In this document: positions 1-8,411 of the stretch, in pieces | Layout of the letters: every line of letters begins with the position of its first letter | Numbering within the stretch: the first letter of the stretch is position 1 | DNA from: Cyclostephanos tholiformis | Taxonomy: Eukaryota; Bacillariophyta; Thalassiosirophyceae; Thalassiosirales; Thalassiosiraceae | NCBI GenBank assembly: GCA_036939975.1 | Contig: JALLPB010001232.1 | Location: 1-15,646, forward strand | DNA: 15,646 nucleotides | Reading direction: 5' to 3' | Position numbers and translations under genes: made by a program | The notes under the pieces: generated by a model | Databases searched by the model: none | The model's input: the letters and a program-made list of their open reading frames with translations, nothing else | What the model was told of the DNA's origin: nothing

Positions 1-2
1 TT

Positions 3-1082
3 TACAACAATGACAACCTCTTCCGCAGCCCCATGGCAAACGGGGATTCCCCTGAGGTGCTCTTCTACAGACTTGAGCAATGCCAAGAAATCCAACGAAT
101 TGGAAACCTCCCATATTCCGATGAGCAAATAATAGCCAACGCCGTGCGAATTCTACTCCAGTCGAACATTTTCCCACTTAAAGAATTCGACACATGGGAA
201 GCGGTGACCCCAAAGACGTACCCTGCCCTAAAAACTTTCATCCATGAAGCGTATGGACGTCGGCTCACTGCTATGGCACTTCGCAGCACGTCCGGGCAAA
301 ACGGGTACGCCAACCAAACAATCTACAACGTCATGGGGGACGAATTGGACGACGACTCCGACGAAGACACCGTCACAACAATCACGCAGACAGCGGCGGT
401 GGCTACTACAGCTCCCTCAGGAGGAGGGGCCTCAACCGTTAGTGCCGAGGTGGCGGCAGCGCTAAATCAACTTGCTTCTAATCAAACGGCCATTATGTCG
501 CAAATGGCAGCAACCAATGCACAGATGGCAGCGTTGTCCGTTGTACCTCCCCCAGCCCAGCAGGTGCCGACGTACCTCAACAGGGGGCAATTTGATATAC
601 CCCCCATTCCACAAGTTGCTGTGCCCACGCAACAACCATTCCCTGCTACCGGTGCATACATGCAGGGTCGTGGCGGACCACGTGCTGGTCGAGGCAGAGG
701 ATGCGGTGGGAGACGTGGGGGACGCAGCCGCACACCATTTGCGGATGCCACTCGTGCAGCCAGTGGATCATTCCAGCCAGGTGCGGCTTTCATCCCATAC
801 AACGGAGGGGTGGCAAACCCTGCCCCAGCTATTGTCCAACAACAAGCCCGTTGTAACCCAGATTTCTCCAACATCTATAAGGTCCATAACAATTGGAATG
901 CATGTTTCCGATGTGGTTTTGACATTGAAGATGGGCACACATCTATCACGTGCCCCTTCAAGCGGTGGAACTATCAAGATTCCTTCACCAGAGAGAATGC
1001 GCAGCAATTCATTGCGGTGGGATATGACCCGTGCACGAAGGGGATGCACAAGACGGTATTACCAACAGGCCGCAACACCTGA
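3..1082 (+). CDS. gag: Gag (capsid/nucleocapsid) of copia element 1, partial at 5' end
   Basis: Structural protein that would form the virus-like particle and bind element RNA. The frame is open from the window edge; the Met at 33 is internal, because the second copy at 5204 shows about 166 upstream codons. Visible parts in order: a helical capsid-like region to about nt 330; an acidic Asp/Glu stretch and a Thr/Ala/Gln-rich linker; an RGG-like basic region (nt 661-745, Gly/Arg-rich), typical of RNA binding; and a CCHC-type zinc knuckle (nt about 901-951) with spacing C-x2-C-x7-H-x4-C, longer than the canonical x4 middle gap. The stop is UGA at 1080-1082, in frame with the following pol. Similarity to CoDi Gag is from family knowledge; the motifs are read directly. 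Confidence 0.88.
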   Translation, partial: YNNDNLFRSPMANGDSPEVLFYRLEQCQEIQRIGNLPYSDEQIIANAVRILLQSNIFPLKEFDTWEAVTPKTYPALKTFIHEAYGRRLTAMALRSTSGQNGYANQTIYNVMGDELDDDSDEDTVTTITQTAAVATTAPSGGGASTVSAEVAAALNQLASNQTAIMSQMAATNAQMAALSVVPPPAQQVPTYLNRGQFDIPPIPQVAVPTQQPFPATGAYMQGRGGPRAGRGRGCGGRRGGRSRTPFADATRAASGSFQPGAAFIPYNGGVANPAPAIVQQQARCNPDFSNIYKVHNNWNACFRCGFDIEDGHTSITCPFKRWNYQDSFTRENAQQFIAVGYDPCTKGMHKTVLPTGRNT

Positions 1083-1091
1083 CGGTTAGGG
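1074..1091 (+). promoter_or_regulatory. Gag stop codon in UGA-CGG context, candidate readthrough site
   Basis: The gag terminator TGA (1080-1082) is followed by CGG TTA. The same frame then stays open without a stop through 1083-1139 into the protease ORF. UGA followed by CGG is a known leaky context in some plant RNA viruses, where a 3' RNA structure helps. This would explain how Pol is made without frameshifting. It is also possible that the stop is only a mutation of a single gag-pol frame. No function is proven. Confidence 0.4.
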
Positions 1092-1139
1092 GCGGAGCAA
1101 TATGGGATAGCAAATAAATTTAACAATTTAGTTTCTGCT

Positions 1140-1988
1140 TTGATGCCTGCTTCGGACCCCACACCCATTATATGTAACATATCATCCTGTGACGATGACG
1201 ACGTCACAGTAATTACCTCCAATTGCTCTGTGCTTTGTCCTCAGCCAAATAATATCTTCCGGTCGATCACGGCGCATCCACAGACCATCGTCGATACGGC
1301 GATACCACAATACCTCAACGCAGTAAATATAGCGTCAACCCAGGCTATTGCGGATACTGGGGCCTCATCCATATTCATCATGGACGGTGTACCGGTCGAC
1401 AATAAACGTACGACCTCGAAACCACTAACAATAAACTTGCCCGATGGCAAGCAGGTTAATTCCACCCATGTTTGCGATATCCGGATTCCCGGCCTACCCA
1501 CCATGCTCGTGGGCCACATCGTCCCTTCACTCAGCATTGCATCACTCATAGGCATTCGCCCGCTATGTAAAGCAGGGTGCACAGTCGTTTTTGACGACCG
1601 CAAATGCGATGTTGTTTTCCAAGGCAATGTTATCTTACGTGGCTACAAGAACCCTAGCACTGACTTGTGGACCCTCCCCATCCCGACATCAACGGGGTGC
1701 CCGTCTACATCGACAACCCAGCCTCCCTTACACGTTCCGGGTATGCCTCGCATGTCTCCAGTTAACGCACCGGCCATTACCCTCGCATCGTACATGCACT
1801 CCGTCCGCACACGGGTTAACGCGGTAAAATTTGCACACCAATCACTGTGTAACCCCAAAATATCGACCCTGCTCAAGGCCGTCAGAAAGGGGTTCCTCAA
1901 AGGGTGTCCCAACTTATCGGAGTTTTTTTGTACTTTACCATTACGAATCGAATGCCATCCTTGCCAAACCAATTGCAGGTATGGATGA
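1140..1988 (+). pseudogene. pol: Pol, N-terminal part: aspartic protease and GAG-pre-integrase region, cut by deletion
   Basis: First part of Pol, in the same frame as gag; the open frame reaches back to 1083 just after the gag UGA, so the listed start (a TTG before ATG at 1143) is nominal. The protease active site is Ala-Asp-Thr-Gly-Ala-Ser-Ser with the catalytic Asp at 1353-1355 (residue 72). A retropepsin-like stretch with hydrophobic strands follows to about nt 1640. A Pro/Thr/Ser-rich linker (about 1660-1780) leads to a GAG-pre-integrase segment with His, Cys, Asn-Pro-Lys and a second Cys (about 1825-1915), as in copia integrase N-termini. Genuine coding appears to stop at about 1917; the last 23 codons to the TGA at 1986 are an out-of-frame reading past the integrase deletion. 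The cut makes this a broken gene. Confidence 0.75.
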
Positions 1989-4880
1989 TGTCAGCATTTT
2001 CAATGCGTACAAATTTTACTTTGCACACCTCACGAAGAAAGGATACAAGCCAAAGTTAAACGTGATGGACAACCAAGCGACGAAACACATCAAGAAATTT
2101 CTCACCGAGAACGACTGCAAATTACAGGTGGTCGAACCCCATAATCACCGCGTTAACGCGGCCGAGCGGGCTATACAAACTTTCAAGGCGGCCTTCATTG
2201 CCGCCCTTGCGACAACCGATAGCGATTTTCCACTGCAGCTGTGGGATCGCCTCACACCGCAGGTGGAGGACACACTCAACATGTTGCGCGCATCGCGCGT
2301 CGACCCAACGAAATCAGCATACGAAGTGTTATACGGCCAATATGATTGGAACCGTTATCCCCTCGCCCCGCTTGGATGCAAGGCCGTTGTTTATGAAGAT
2401 GGAGACACAAGGGGTTCGTGGGCGTCACGCGGCATCGACGCGTTCTATCTCGGTCCCGCCAAGGACCATTACCGGTGCGACAATTACTATATCCCCGAGA
2501 CTCGGGCGTACCGCATATCGGGCTCTTCAGAATTGTTCCCCCAACACTGCCAGTTGCCATGTTTGACGCCTCACCAACATTTGCGTGCGTTGACAGATGA
2601 ACTTACCGAGCATGCCCATCCAGCTAGCGACACTCCGCAAGGACGCAGTTTGTTACGGCTACTCACCACCAGAATTGATACTCTGCTGCACCCCTATGTG
2701 ACACCGGCAGAACAAAGGGTGGAAGCCACGACGCTACAGGATGCCTTCCAACGGGACCACCTACCTGTTGACGGCCCTCCAATCACTACTATCCCAAGAT
2801 TAACAGATGCCCCCCCGATCCAGCTTACGCGTAATCCCAATACTAAACGGGCTTTGAAAACGACACCGTGCCTCCACCGACGATTCACGCGCAATAACAC
2901 ACCGGGCATCCTCCTGGTTCCAACTACAGTGCCCCCGGCAGGGACCCCAACGCGGATACAACCCACCCGTGCGGCTCGACTCCCGCACACGGCCGTCCCA
3001 AGGGGCGCCAGAGATCGCGTCGTGACGAGGCATGCAGTCAATGTCCTCAGCCTCATGGAAGAAACGGCATGCTTGTCAACGTTCACGCCGCGTTCCCTCA
3101 TGAAACAAGCCACGTTGCCCGTCAATGTCGAACACTACGCCAACCCCATGGTGCACCCCGTCACTGGGCGCACAATTTCCAGTTACAAAAAACTTATGCA
3201 CGACCCAGCCACTGCAGAGGTGTGGCAAACGGCGTTTGGCAAAGATTTTGGTGGGATGGCGCAGGGGTGCGACAGGACGGGGCAGAAGGGAACAAACGCA
3301 TTGTTCGTCATGTCACATGATGAAATCAAAAAGGCGTTGGCATCGAACAAGTTTTTTACGTACGCCAATCCTGTGGTCGATTACAGGCCGCAGAAGGAGG
3401 ACCCTCACCGCATCCGGATCACGGCTGGCGGCAACTTGGTTACCTATGACGGCAATGCATCAGTCCGCACAGCTGACCTCGACACAGCGAAACTCCATTG
3501 GAACAGCGTAATTAGTACTCCGAATGCGCGTTATATGTGCCTCGATATCAAAAATTTCTATCTCAGCGCCGCACTCGAGTACTACGAGTACATGAAGATC
3601 CCCCTGGCGTTATTTCCGGCCTGGACGGCGGATCAATACAAGTTGAATGAATACGCATTAAAAGGGTGGGTATACATTGAAATGCGACGAGCTGTATGGG
3701 GCTTACCCCAGGCTGGCATCCTAGCCAACAAGCGCCTCCGCCGGAAACTAGCCCCATTCGGATACTACGAAAGCCAAAACACTCCGGGCTTGTGGCTGCA
3801 TGAAACCCGTCCCCTGTCTTTCACCCTGGTGGTCGATGACTTTGGCGTGAAATATGTCAATAAGACTGATGTCGACCATTTAATCTCGAGCATTAAAACG
3901 ACATATACACTTACGGAGGATTGGTCGGGGCAATTATATTGCGGCATCACCCTCGATTGGGATTACGTCAACCGCACAGTGGACATCTCCATGCCGGGAT
4001 ACATCAAAAAGAAGTTACAAGAATATGAACATGTACGCCCACGCCGGGTTCAGACCTGCCCTTACTCACCTGAGCCCAAGAAGTTTGGCACCGAAGCACA
4101 GTCTCCGCTCCCCCCGGATGCCACCCCAAAACTTAATGCGTCCGGGATTAAAAAGGTCCAAAAGATTGTGGGGAGTATATTGTACTACGCACGGGCGGTC
4201 GACATGACCGTCCTAATGGCCCTCAGTTCCATTGCGGTTGACCAAACGAAAGCAACGGAGACGACAATGTCGCGGTGCGTCCAACTGTTGGATTACCTGG
4301 CGTGCAACGCGGAGGCAACGGTACGTTTCCACGCATCCGACATGATATTAAACATCCACTTGGATGCATCATATCTATCCGAGGCTAAGGCACGTAGCCG
4401 CGCATGTGGTCACTTCTTCATGGGGTGGCAACCACGCAATGGTGACCCCATTCGGCTTAATGGGGCCTTCCATGTCAACACGACTATCCTTCGATTCGTG
4501 GTTGCATCGGCTGCAGAGGCTGAGTTGGGGGCACTGTACCACAATTGCCAGTCCGGCATTATTTTTCGCCTCACCTTGGCAGACATGGGCCACCCCCAAC
4601 CTAAAACCCCTGTACATTGTGATAATGCCACTGCCGTGGGCATTGCTAATAATACCATCAAACGCCAACGCTCGCGCTCGATGGAAATGCGGTTCTTTTG
4701 GGTCGGTGACAAAGTGGCCCAGGGGATGTACAAGTTCAGTTGGTACCCCGGCCAGGAAAACCTCGCGGACTACCAAAGTAAACACCATATCGGGTCACAC
4801 CATGTTGCGGTGCGACCTTGGTATTTACATATGTCGACTTCTCCCACGGTTTTACCGCGGGCCTTACGACCTAGCGCACT

Positions 4881-4887
4881 GAAAGGG
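4881..4887 (+). promoter_or_regulatory. Polypurine tract, plus-strand primer site
   Basis: GAAAGGG lies two bases before TGTTGG, where copia-type LTRs begin. The tract resists RNase H and primes plus-strand DNA synthesis in LTR elements. It is short, and it sits inside the pol frame because the ORF overlaps the LTR. Confidence 0.6.
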
Positions 4888-4889
4888 TG

Positions 4890-5134
4890 TGTTGGAACCC
4901 TCAAGGACGGGTACGTACGTAAAGTACCCTTACCGAGAGCTCCACGAATACAGCACGCTAATAGTAGTGTGCTCGGACAGGAGCACGATACCTGTTACTA
5001 CGCACAGGTCCCACGTATTCCTACGTGGAGTGATCTCANTCCTGCCCCTTTTCCCCTTAGTTGATGTAGCTCATTAACTTATCAGAACAACCTTTACCGA
5101 ATGTTAATGACCTAAACTTTACTCGGTATCAACA
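4890..5134 (+). repeat. LTR shared by copia element 1 (3' LTR) and element 2 (5' LTR), 245 bp
   Basis: Begins TGTTGG and ends TCAACA, giving the terminal inverted repeat TGTTG...CAACA expected of a copia LTR. It is preceded by a purine tract and followed within 70 bases by the start codon of a second gag. No second copy of the LTR is in the window, so the ends rest on termini and context, not on alignment. It contains several short perfect hairpins and one N (5039). Promoter and polyadenylation sites should lie here, but I cannot place a TATA box or cleavage site with confidence. Confidence 0.65.
4909..5028 (+). other. Series of four perfect hairpins inside the LTR
   Basis: Read directly: GGGTAC/GTACCC (4909-4914 with 4924-4929), GTGCTC/GAGCAC (4969-4974 with 4981-4986), ACCTGT/ACAGGT (4990-4995 with 5004-5009), CCACGTA/TACGTGG (5011-5017 with 5022-5028, 4-base loop). 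The last three are almost back to back over 60 bases. AGCAC at 4952-4956 can pair instead with GTGCT at 4969-4973, excluding the second hairpin. A role in RNA folding or packaging is only a guess. Confidence 0.5.
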
Positions 5135-5144
5135 GTTCTGATAA
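5079..5144 (+). other. Perfect 10-base complement between LTR and primer-site position
   Basis: TTATCAGAAC (5079-5088) inside the LTR is the exact reverse complement of GTTCTGATAA (5135-5144), which starts at the first base after the LTR end. A nested pair ACCGA/TCGGT (5096-5100, 5123-5127) can form within the loop. The position of the right arm is that of a primer-binding site. It does not begin with TGG (3' tRNA end) and does not match the initiator-Met half-tRNA complement used by Drosophila copia. Confidence 0.5.
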
Positions 5145-5897
5145 CTAATCGACACATATCGCTCCCCCCTCGTGTGAGTGATCTCCCTTACGTCCCTCTA
5201 AGAATGGACGCCATCATCGACTATGATGAAGCGGCGGGTTTCCTCAAAAACCCCCCCTCCCTTGAGCCTCGTCCGAATTTCACAAACATTCGTGCCCTCA
5301 AGAAACACATCATCCAGGCGCTTGCACAACTATCGTGCCCTCAAAGCGCCATTCACGGTTGGTCCGGCCTCGCCATGGACCCAGCCGCATACCTTCTTTT
5401 GGAGGGCACAGCGTTCACCATCCCTGTCGACCCTGGCGCCACCGCAGTTTTTCCTGCTGGTGCAGCCGTTGCTCGTCATGTTATGAAAACAACACAGGCA
5501 ACATTCGACAGGGCCAAGAATTACTTCCTCTCCTACAAAAACGTCACACGTGCTTGCTTCCGCATGCTCGATGCGAACGTGTCCGAAAAATTCAAGGTTT
5601 CCAACAATCCTGCCCTGACGGGATGGAACTCGACGATGTCCATCATCGACATCCTCAACCAACTCCAAGTGTCGTACGGTAAACCGAACATGATGACACT
5701 TTACAACAATGACAACCTCTTCCGCAGCCCCATGGCAAACGGGGATTCCCCTGAAGTGCTCTTCTACAGACTCGAGCAATGCCAAGAAATCCAACGTATC
5801 GGAAACCTCCCTTATTCCGATGAGCAAATAATCGCCAACGCCGTACGAATTCTAATCCAGGCGAACATTTTTCCACTTAAAGAATTCGACACATGGG
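5135..5897 (+). mobile_element. Copia element 2, 5' fragment (leader and gag), truncated
   Basis: Follows the shared LTR directly. Contains a short leader (5135-5203) and gag up to 5897, where homology to element 1 stops abruptly (element 1 position 198). Over the 198 aligned bases I count 10 differences, only two of which change an amino acid. The two elements are therefore related but not a recent duplicate. Everything downstream (rest of gag, pol, 3' LTR) is absent from this window. Confidence 0.8.
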
Positions 5898-5941
5898 CAG
5901 TGTCATCATTGATATTGCACGTAGATCATTCACTAATATAG
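5204..5941 (+). pseudogene. gag: Gag of copia element 2, 3'-truncated, with out-of-element tail
   Basis: N-terminal part of a CoDi-like Gag. The first ATG is 5204; an upstream GTG at 5174 extends the frame but is not needed. It supplies the N-terminal capsid region missing from element 1, with no zinc knuckle or RGG region because the gene breaks after the Phe-Asp-Thr-Trp motif at about 5897. The last 14 codons to the TAG at 5939 come from unrelated flanking DNA. From about 5702 it aligns without gaps to the start of the window. Changes Leu to Ile and Ser to Ala are the only protein differences in the shared part. Probably non-functional, though an N-terminal Gag fragment could in theory be translated. 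Confidence 0.8.
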
Positions 5942-5949
5942 TGATTTAA
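5898..5949. other. Junction between truncated copia 2 and decayed minus-strand gene
   Basis: A 52-base AT-rich joint that matches neither side. It contains a small perfect hairpin TCACTA/TAGTGA (5930-5935 with 5939-5944, 3-base loop). Either a remnant of target DNA or the scar of a deletion that removed the rest of element 2. Confidence 0.4.
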
Positions 5950-8126
5950 TCATAATTGTTTCAGTGCAGTAAGAATTTTAATGATGATATCCTTATGATC
6001 CCTCCAATGTCCTTCGGTAGGATCAATTCTAATGCGTTTAGTTTCTAAAATGCAACAACACGCCTTGATGAATCCGGGGTAGTAAATTTTGTAAATTGCT
6101 TGAAAATGGTGTATATTCTTGTGCAGGTACTTGTGATCCCAAACACAAGTCTCATTGAACATTGAATGTATTGTTTTTGCATGGTTCTGCTCGCCGATGT
6201 GTGTCATCGTCTTCAAAACTCAAGTATTCTGTTGATGTAATTTTTGTATCCTCAACACATCACCATATTGAAAAACTCGCTGAAAGTTAGACCCATAAAC
6301 AGGAGTGGCATGTTTTGTTTTGTCATCCAGTACACCCATTGCTTCTAGTATATCAATGCACGTTGCATCTTGTCTCTTGGCAGCAGTGACATCCACATAT
6401 ACTGACTCACAGCATATACACCTAATTGAAATATTCCAAGCAATTAAGCTGGAATCAGGAGATATTTTTAAGCAATGAATCATCTGATTGTAGAATTTCC
6501 CTCCGAAAGTATTCTGCATACGAACTTGTTAACTTTGGATTGTGATGTAAAAATACCTGCGCGTCAGAATAGTCATCAAGCAAATGTTTTGACAGGTATA
6601 AACAGATATCCATCAATTGCCTATATTCCATCTCAAGGCTAGAGTATTCACGTACACCCAACGTATGATATGGTGCATTTCTTTCTCTTCTGCCATCCAG
6701 CATTGATCATCAATGATGAGAGTGTATCCATCCATTCCAATTGGTACCCGTTGCCAAAGAGACGATGGTATTGATTGATTAATGTAGGTAATATTGACAG
6801 GATCTGATGAACCTGGGAGATATGTTATTTTCCAGTCAATCAAAGGAAGAATAATGGTATCTATAATGGCATCACCATCCGTCAAAACTGCATGGTCTGA
6901 ATTATTCTGTTCCAACTCAGCAACCACAATACAATTATGAAAATTGGAGGATAATGTTGACAAACGAGTCCAGGTAGATGCATTGAGAAGATTTAAAAGC
7001 TTTGTACCAATAGGCTTATTGTATTCGTTGGGGAGTATAGCATTATAAACAATCCCATTGTGGAAGATGTCACTCGTCCCAGCCCATTGTAGTGAAAATC
7101 TCTGGAAGTGATTGTAATTATCTAGGGAATGCATTAAGAACCACTGTTGTTTGATCAGTTTCATCTGGCTCTCAGTTGTCGCATTGTAAATTTTGTCAAG
7201 TTTAGTTAATGCAGTTTGTAAGTCAGCAGAGGATGATCTGCCAAGAGTCTTTTTGTAGCACTTATCATCAACTCCCCGATAGTGAAGTACAATGGTAGTA
7301 ATGATAGCCCAATGAATCATGTGATGATTATCTTGCTCGCTGAGAATAGATAAAAAGTACTGCACCACCCGAAGTTTTTTCTGAAAAATATATTTTGTTT
7401 GGTAGTCCTTTCGGGTTGGTGGGATTGCTTCCAAAACAGAATAGAATGAATGGACCCATAGTGCATTGGAAACATAGACTTGAATTTTTGATTTATAGTA
7501 ACCATCACCTCATCGGAAAGCAAGGGCAAGTTTGCATTGAAGTGACTATAATGATAAAAAAGTCCATCCACAAAAGCAACAAACAATGGAAGGCAATCAT
7601 CTGTCATTTCGTGTTTCAGCTGGTTCTCAACAAAAGACTTTGTCAATGCCTCTGATGTTGATCAATGCATAGAATAGTCCCGCTCAATAGCCTTATTTAA
7701 CTTGACTATTGCATCAATTTTTTTTTGCTCATGAGCCAATAACAACTCACGTAGGCAATGACTATCCTCCTTAAACATTAGATAGTGAGAGTGAATCTCA
7801 CGTGAGTACTCTGGCAAACCGTATTGATTCTTTAGAATGATGGGGGGGCGATAATTGCCGCGGTAATAGGTTGTCCAAATTTGCATAAATGTGACCTCAC
7901 TCCAGTGAAGATGTACAACATTTGATGCGATTGCCGAGGAAGAATAGTTGATAAGCCCAAGGTATACACCACCATGTTGGCGGATGTGCCGCATTATCTT
8001 CTTTGATGTGAATAAGTCATGACAATATTCGTGCCTGAAGGGATATTGCTCTATCGAGCAGCGTAACTCAATGCACTCATTCTTACTTTGCTCAATTCCA
8101 TGGAAGGTAAAAAAAACATGATCCAT
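5950..8126 (-). pseudogene. Decayed gene of an uncharacterised repeat family, possibly transposase-like
   Basis: Reads from 8126 down to the stop at 5950 in three frames. Segments: 8126-7317 (one frame, TGA at 7662-7664 read across), 7434-6613 (second frame), 6703-6455 (third frame), 6519-5950 (second frame again, TGA at 6220-6222 read across). Overlapping ends show at least three frameshifts. Recognisable stretches include Tyr-Gly-Asp-Val-Leu (about 6254-6268), a His/Cys-rich C-terminal region with Cys-Val-Trp-Asp-His and Tyr-Lys-Ile-Tyr-Tyr-Pro-Gly-Phe, and a Gly-Val-Asp-Asp segment near 7280. It is reminiscent of a protein family repeated in diatom genomes; the Gly-Asp-x-Leu pattern is weakly like DUF6589 transposon proteins, which I cannot confirm. 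Length about 720 codons. The 3' end lies next to the copia 2 break. Not a working gene. Confidence 0.6.
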
Positions 8127-8362
8127 TACATTACTGAATGATGAAAGGACGGAGTTGAGCCAGTAGGAGGGGGGGTGTGAGTTTGTTCAAAAAGATTTTG
8201 ATGGCAAGAGGCTTGTTCGAGAGACACAGCTGGTGGCATGCTAAGTGTTTGCCCTATCATAATAAACACAGATTGTTTGGTATTAGTGCTGGGCAAATTG
8301 GCATCGTTGCCAGGAGGCAACGCATCAAGGCATAATAAGGCAGCAAGGAGATGTTTCACCAT
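8126..8362 (-). CDS. Small hypothetical ORF, possible N-terminus of the decayed minus-strand gene
   Basis: A 78-residue frame starting ATG at 8362 with a hydrophobic N-terminus (Leu/Ala-rich, residues 4-15) and a Thr/Pro-rich second half. Its TAA at 8126-8128 overlaps the ATG of the next frame (TAATGG arrangement), so it could be the first exon-like part of the downstream gene joined by a frameshift, or a chance frame. No motif recognised. It starts only 45 bp from the inserted copia element at 8412. Confidence 0.25.
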   Translation of the reverse strand: MVKHLLAALLCLDALPPGNDANLPSTNTKQSVFIMIGQTLSMPPAVSLEQASCHQNLFEQTHTPPPTGSTPSFHHSVM

Positions 8363-8378
8363 TATTATGTATTCGTGA

Positions 8379-8411
8379 GGGGTGGAGGAGAGGAGGGATG
8401 CGGGAGAGAGG
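8379..8411. repeat. GA-rich purine tract, insertion target, continued at 9378-9400
   Basis: Runs of G and A on the plus strand on both sides of the small copia element; together they would form one purine-rich stretch of about 55 bp before insertion. The last five bases (AGAGG, 8407-8411) recur at 9378-9382. Confidence 0.5.

Larger units (their letters stand above)
1918..5064 (+). pseudogene. pol: Pol, C-terminal part: integrase remnant, reverse transcriptase, RNase H
   Basis: Continuation of Pol in a different frame after an internal deletion. The frame is open back to 1831, but meaningful protein begins near 1918. The integrase core is truncated: the second catalytic Asp (Asp-Asn-Gln-Ala, codon 2068) and the Glu (Ala-Ala-Glu-Arg-Ala, codon 2164) are present with 31 residues between, while the first Asp and its region are missing. 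A Pro/Thr-rich spacer (about 2780-3010) follows. Reverse transcriptase spans about 3310-4050, with catalytic Asp in Leu-Asp-Ile-Lys-Asn-Phe (3544) and the Val-Val-Asp-Asp box (3835-3840). RNase H has all four acidic residues: Asp 4363, Glu 4522, Asp 4621, Asp 4768. Coding runs through the purine tract and 175 bases into the LTR before TGA at 5062. Unable to integrate by itself; reverse transcription could in principle still work. Confidence 0.85.
1..5134 (+). mobile_element. Ty1/copia (CoDi-like) LTR retrotransposon, element 1, 5' end outside window
   Basis: The order gag zinc knuckle, DTGA protease, integrase, reverse transcriptase, RNase H, purine tract, LTR is that of Ty1/copia. The window opens inside gag; comparison with the second gag copy (position 5700 aligns with position 1) implies about 0.8 kb of element, including a 5' LTR, lies upstream, for a full length near 5.9 kb. 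The domain wording resembles the CoDi lineage of diatoms. A deletion in integrase makes this copy unable to insert itself, although reverse transcriptase and RNase H look complete. One ambiguous base (N) at 5039 lies in the LTR. Confidence 0.9.

Noticed and set aside
482..1049. Open frames on the minus strand and in other plus frames across gag
   Set aside because: They mirror the gag reading frame; repetitive Gln/Pro/Arg composition follows from the gag codons and no motif is seen.
2694..3125. 143-codon minus-strand frame opposite pol
   Set aside because: Lies opposite the Pro/Thr-rich spacer of pol; Val/Arg/Gly-rich composition is what the antisense of that spacer gives.
4375..4788. 137-codon minus-strand frame opposite RNase H
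   Set aside because: Antisense shadow of an intact RNase H with all catalytic residues on the plus strand.
5135..5152. tRNA primer-binding site after the element 1/2 LTR
   Set aside because: The sequence lacks TGG and does not match the initiator-Met complement used by copia elements, so a standard PBS is not claimed.
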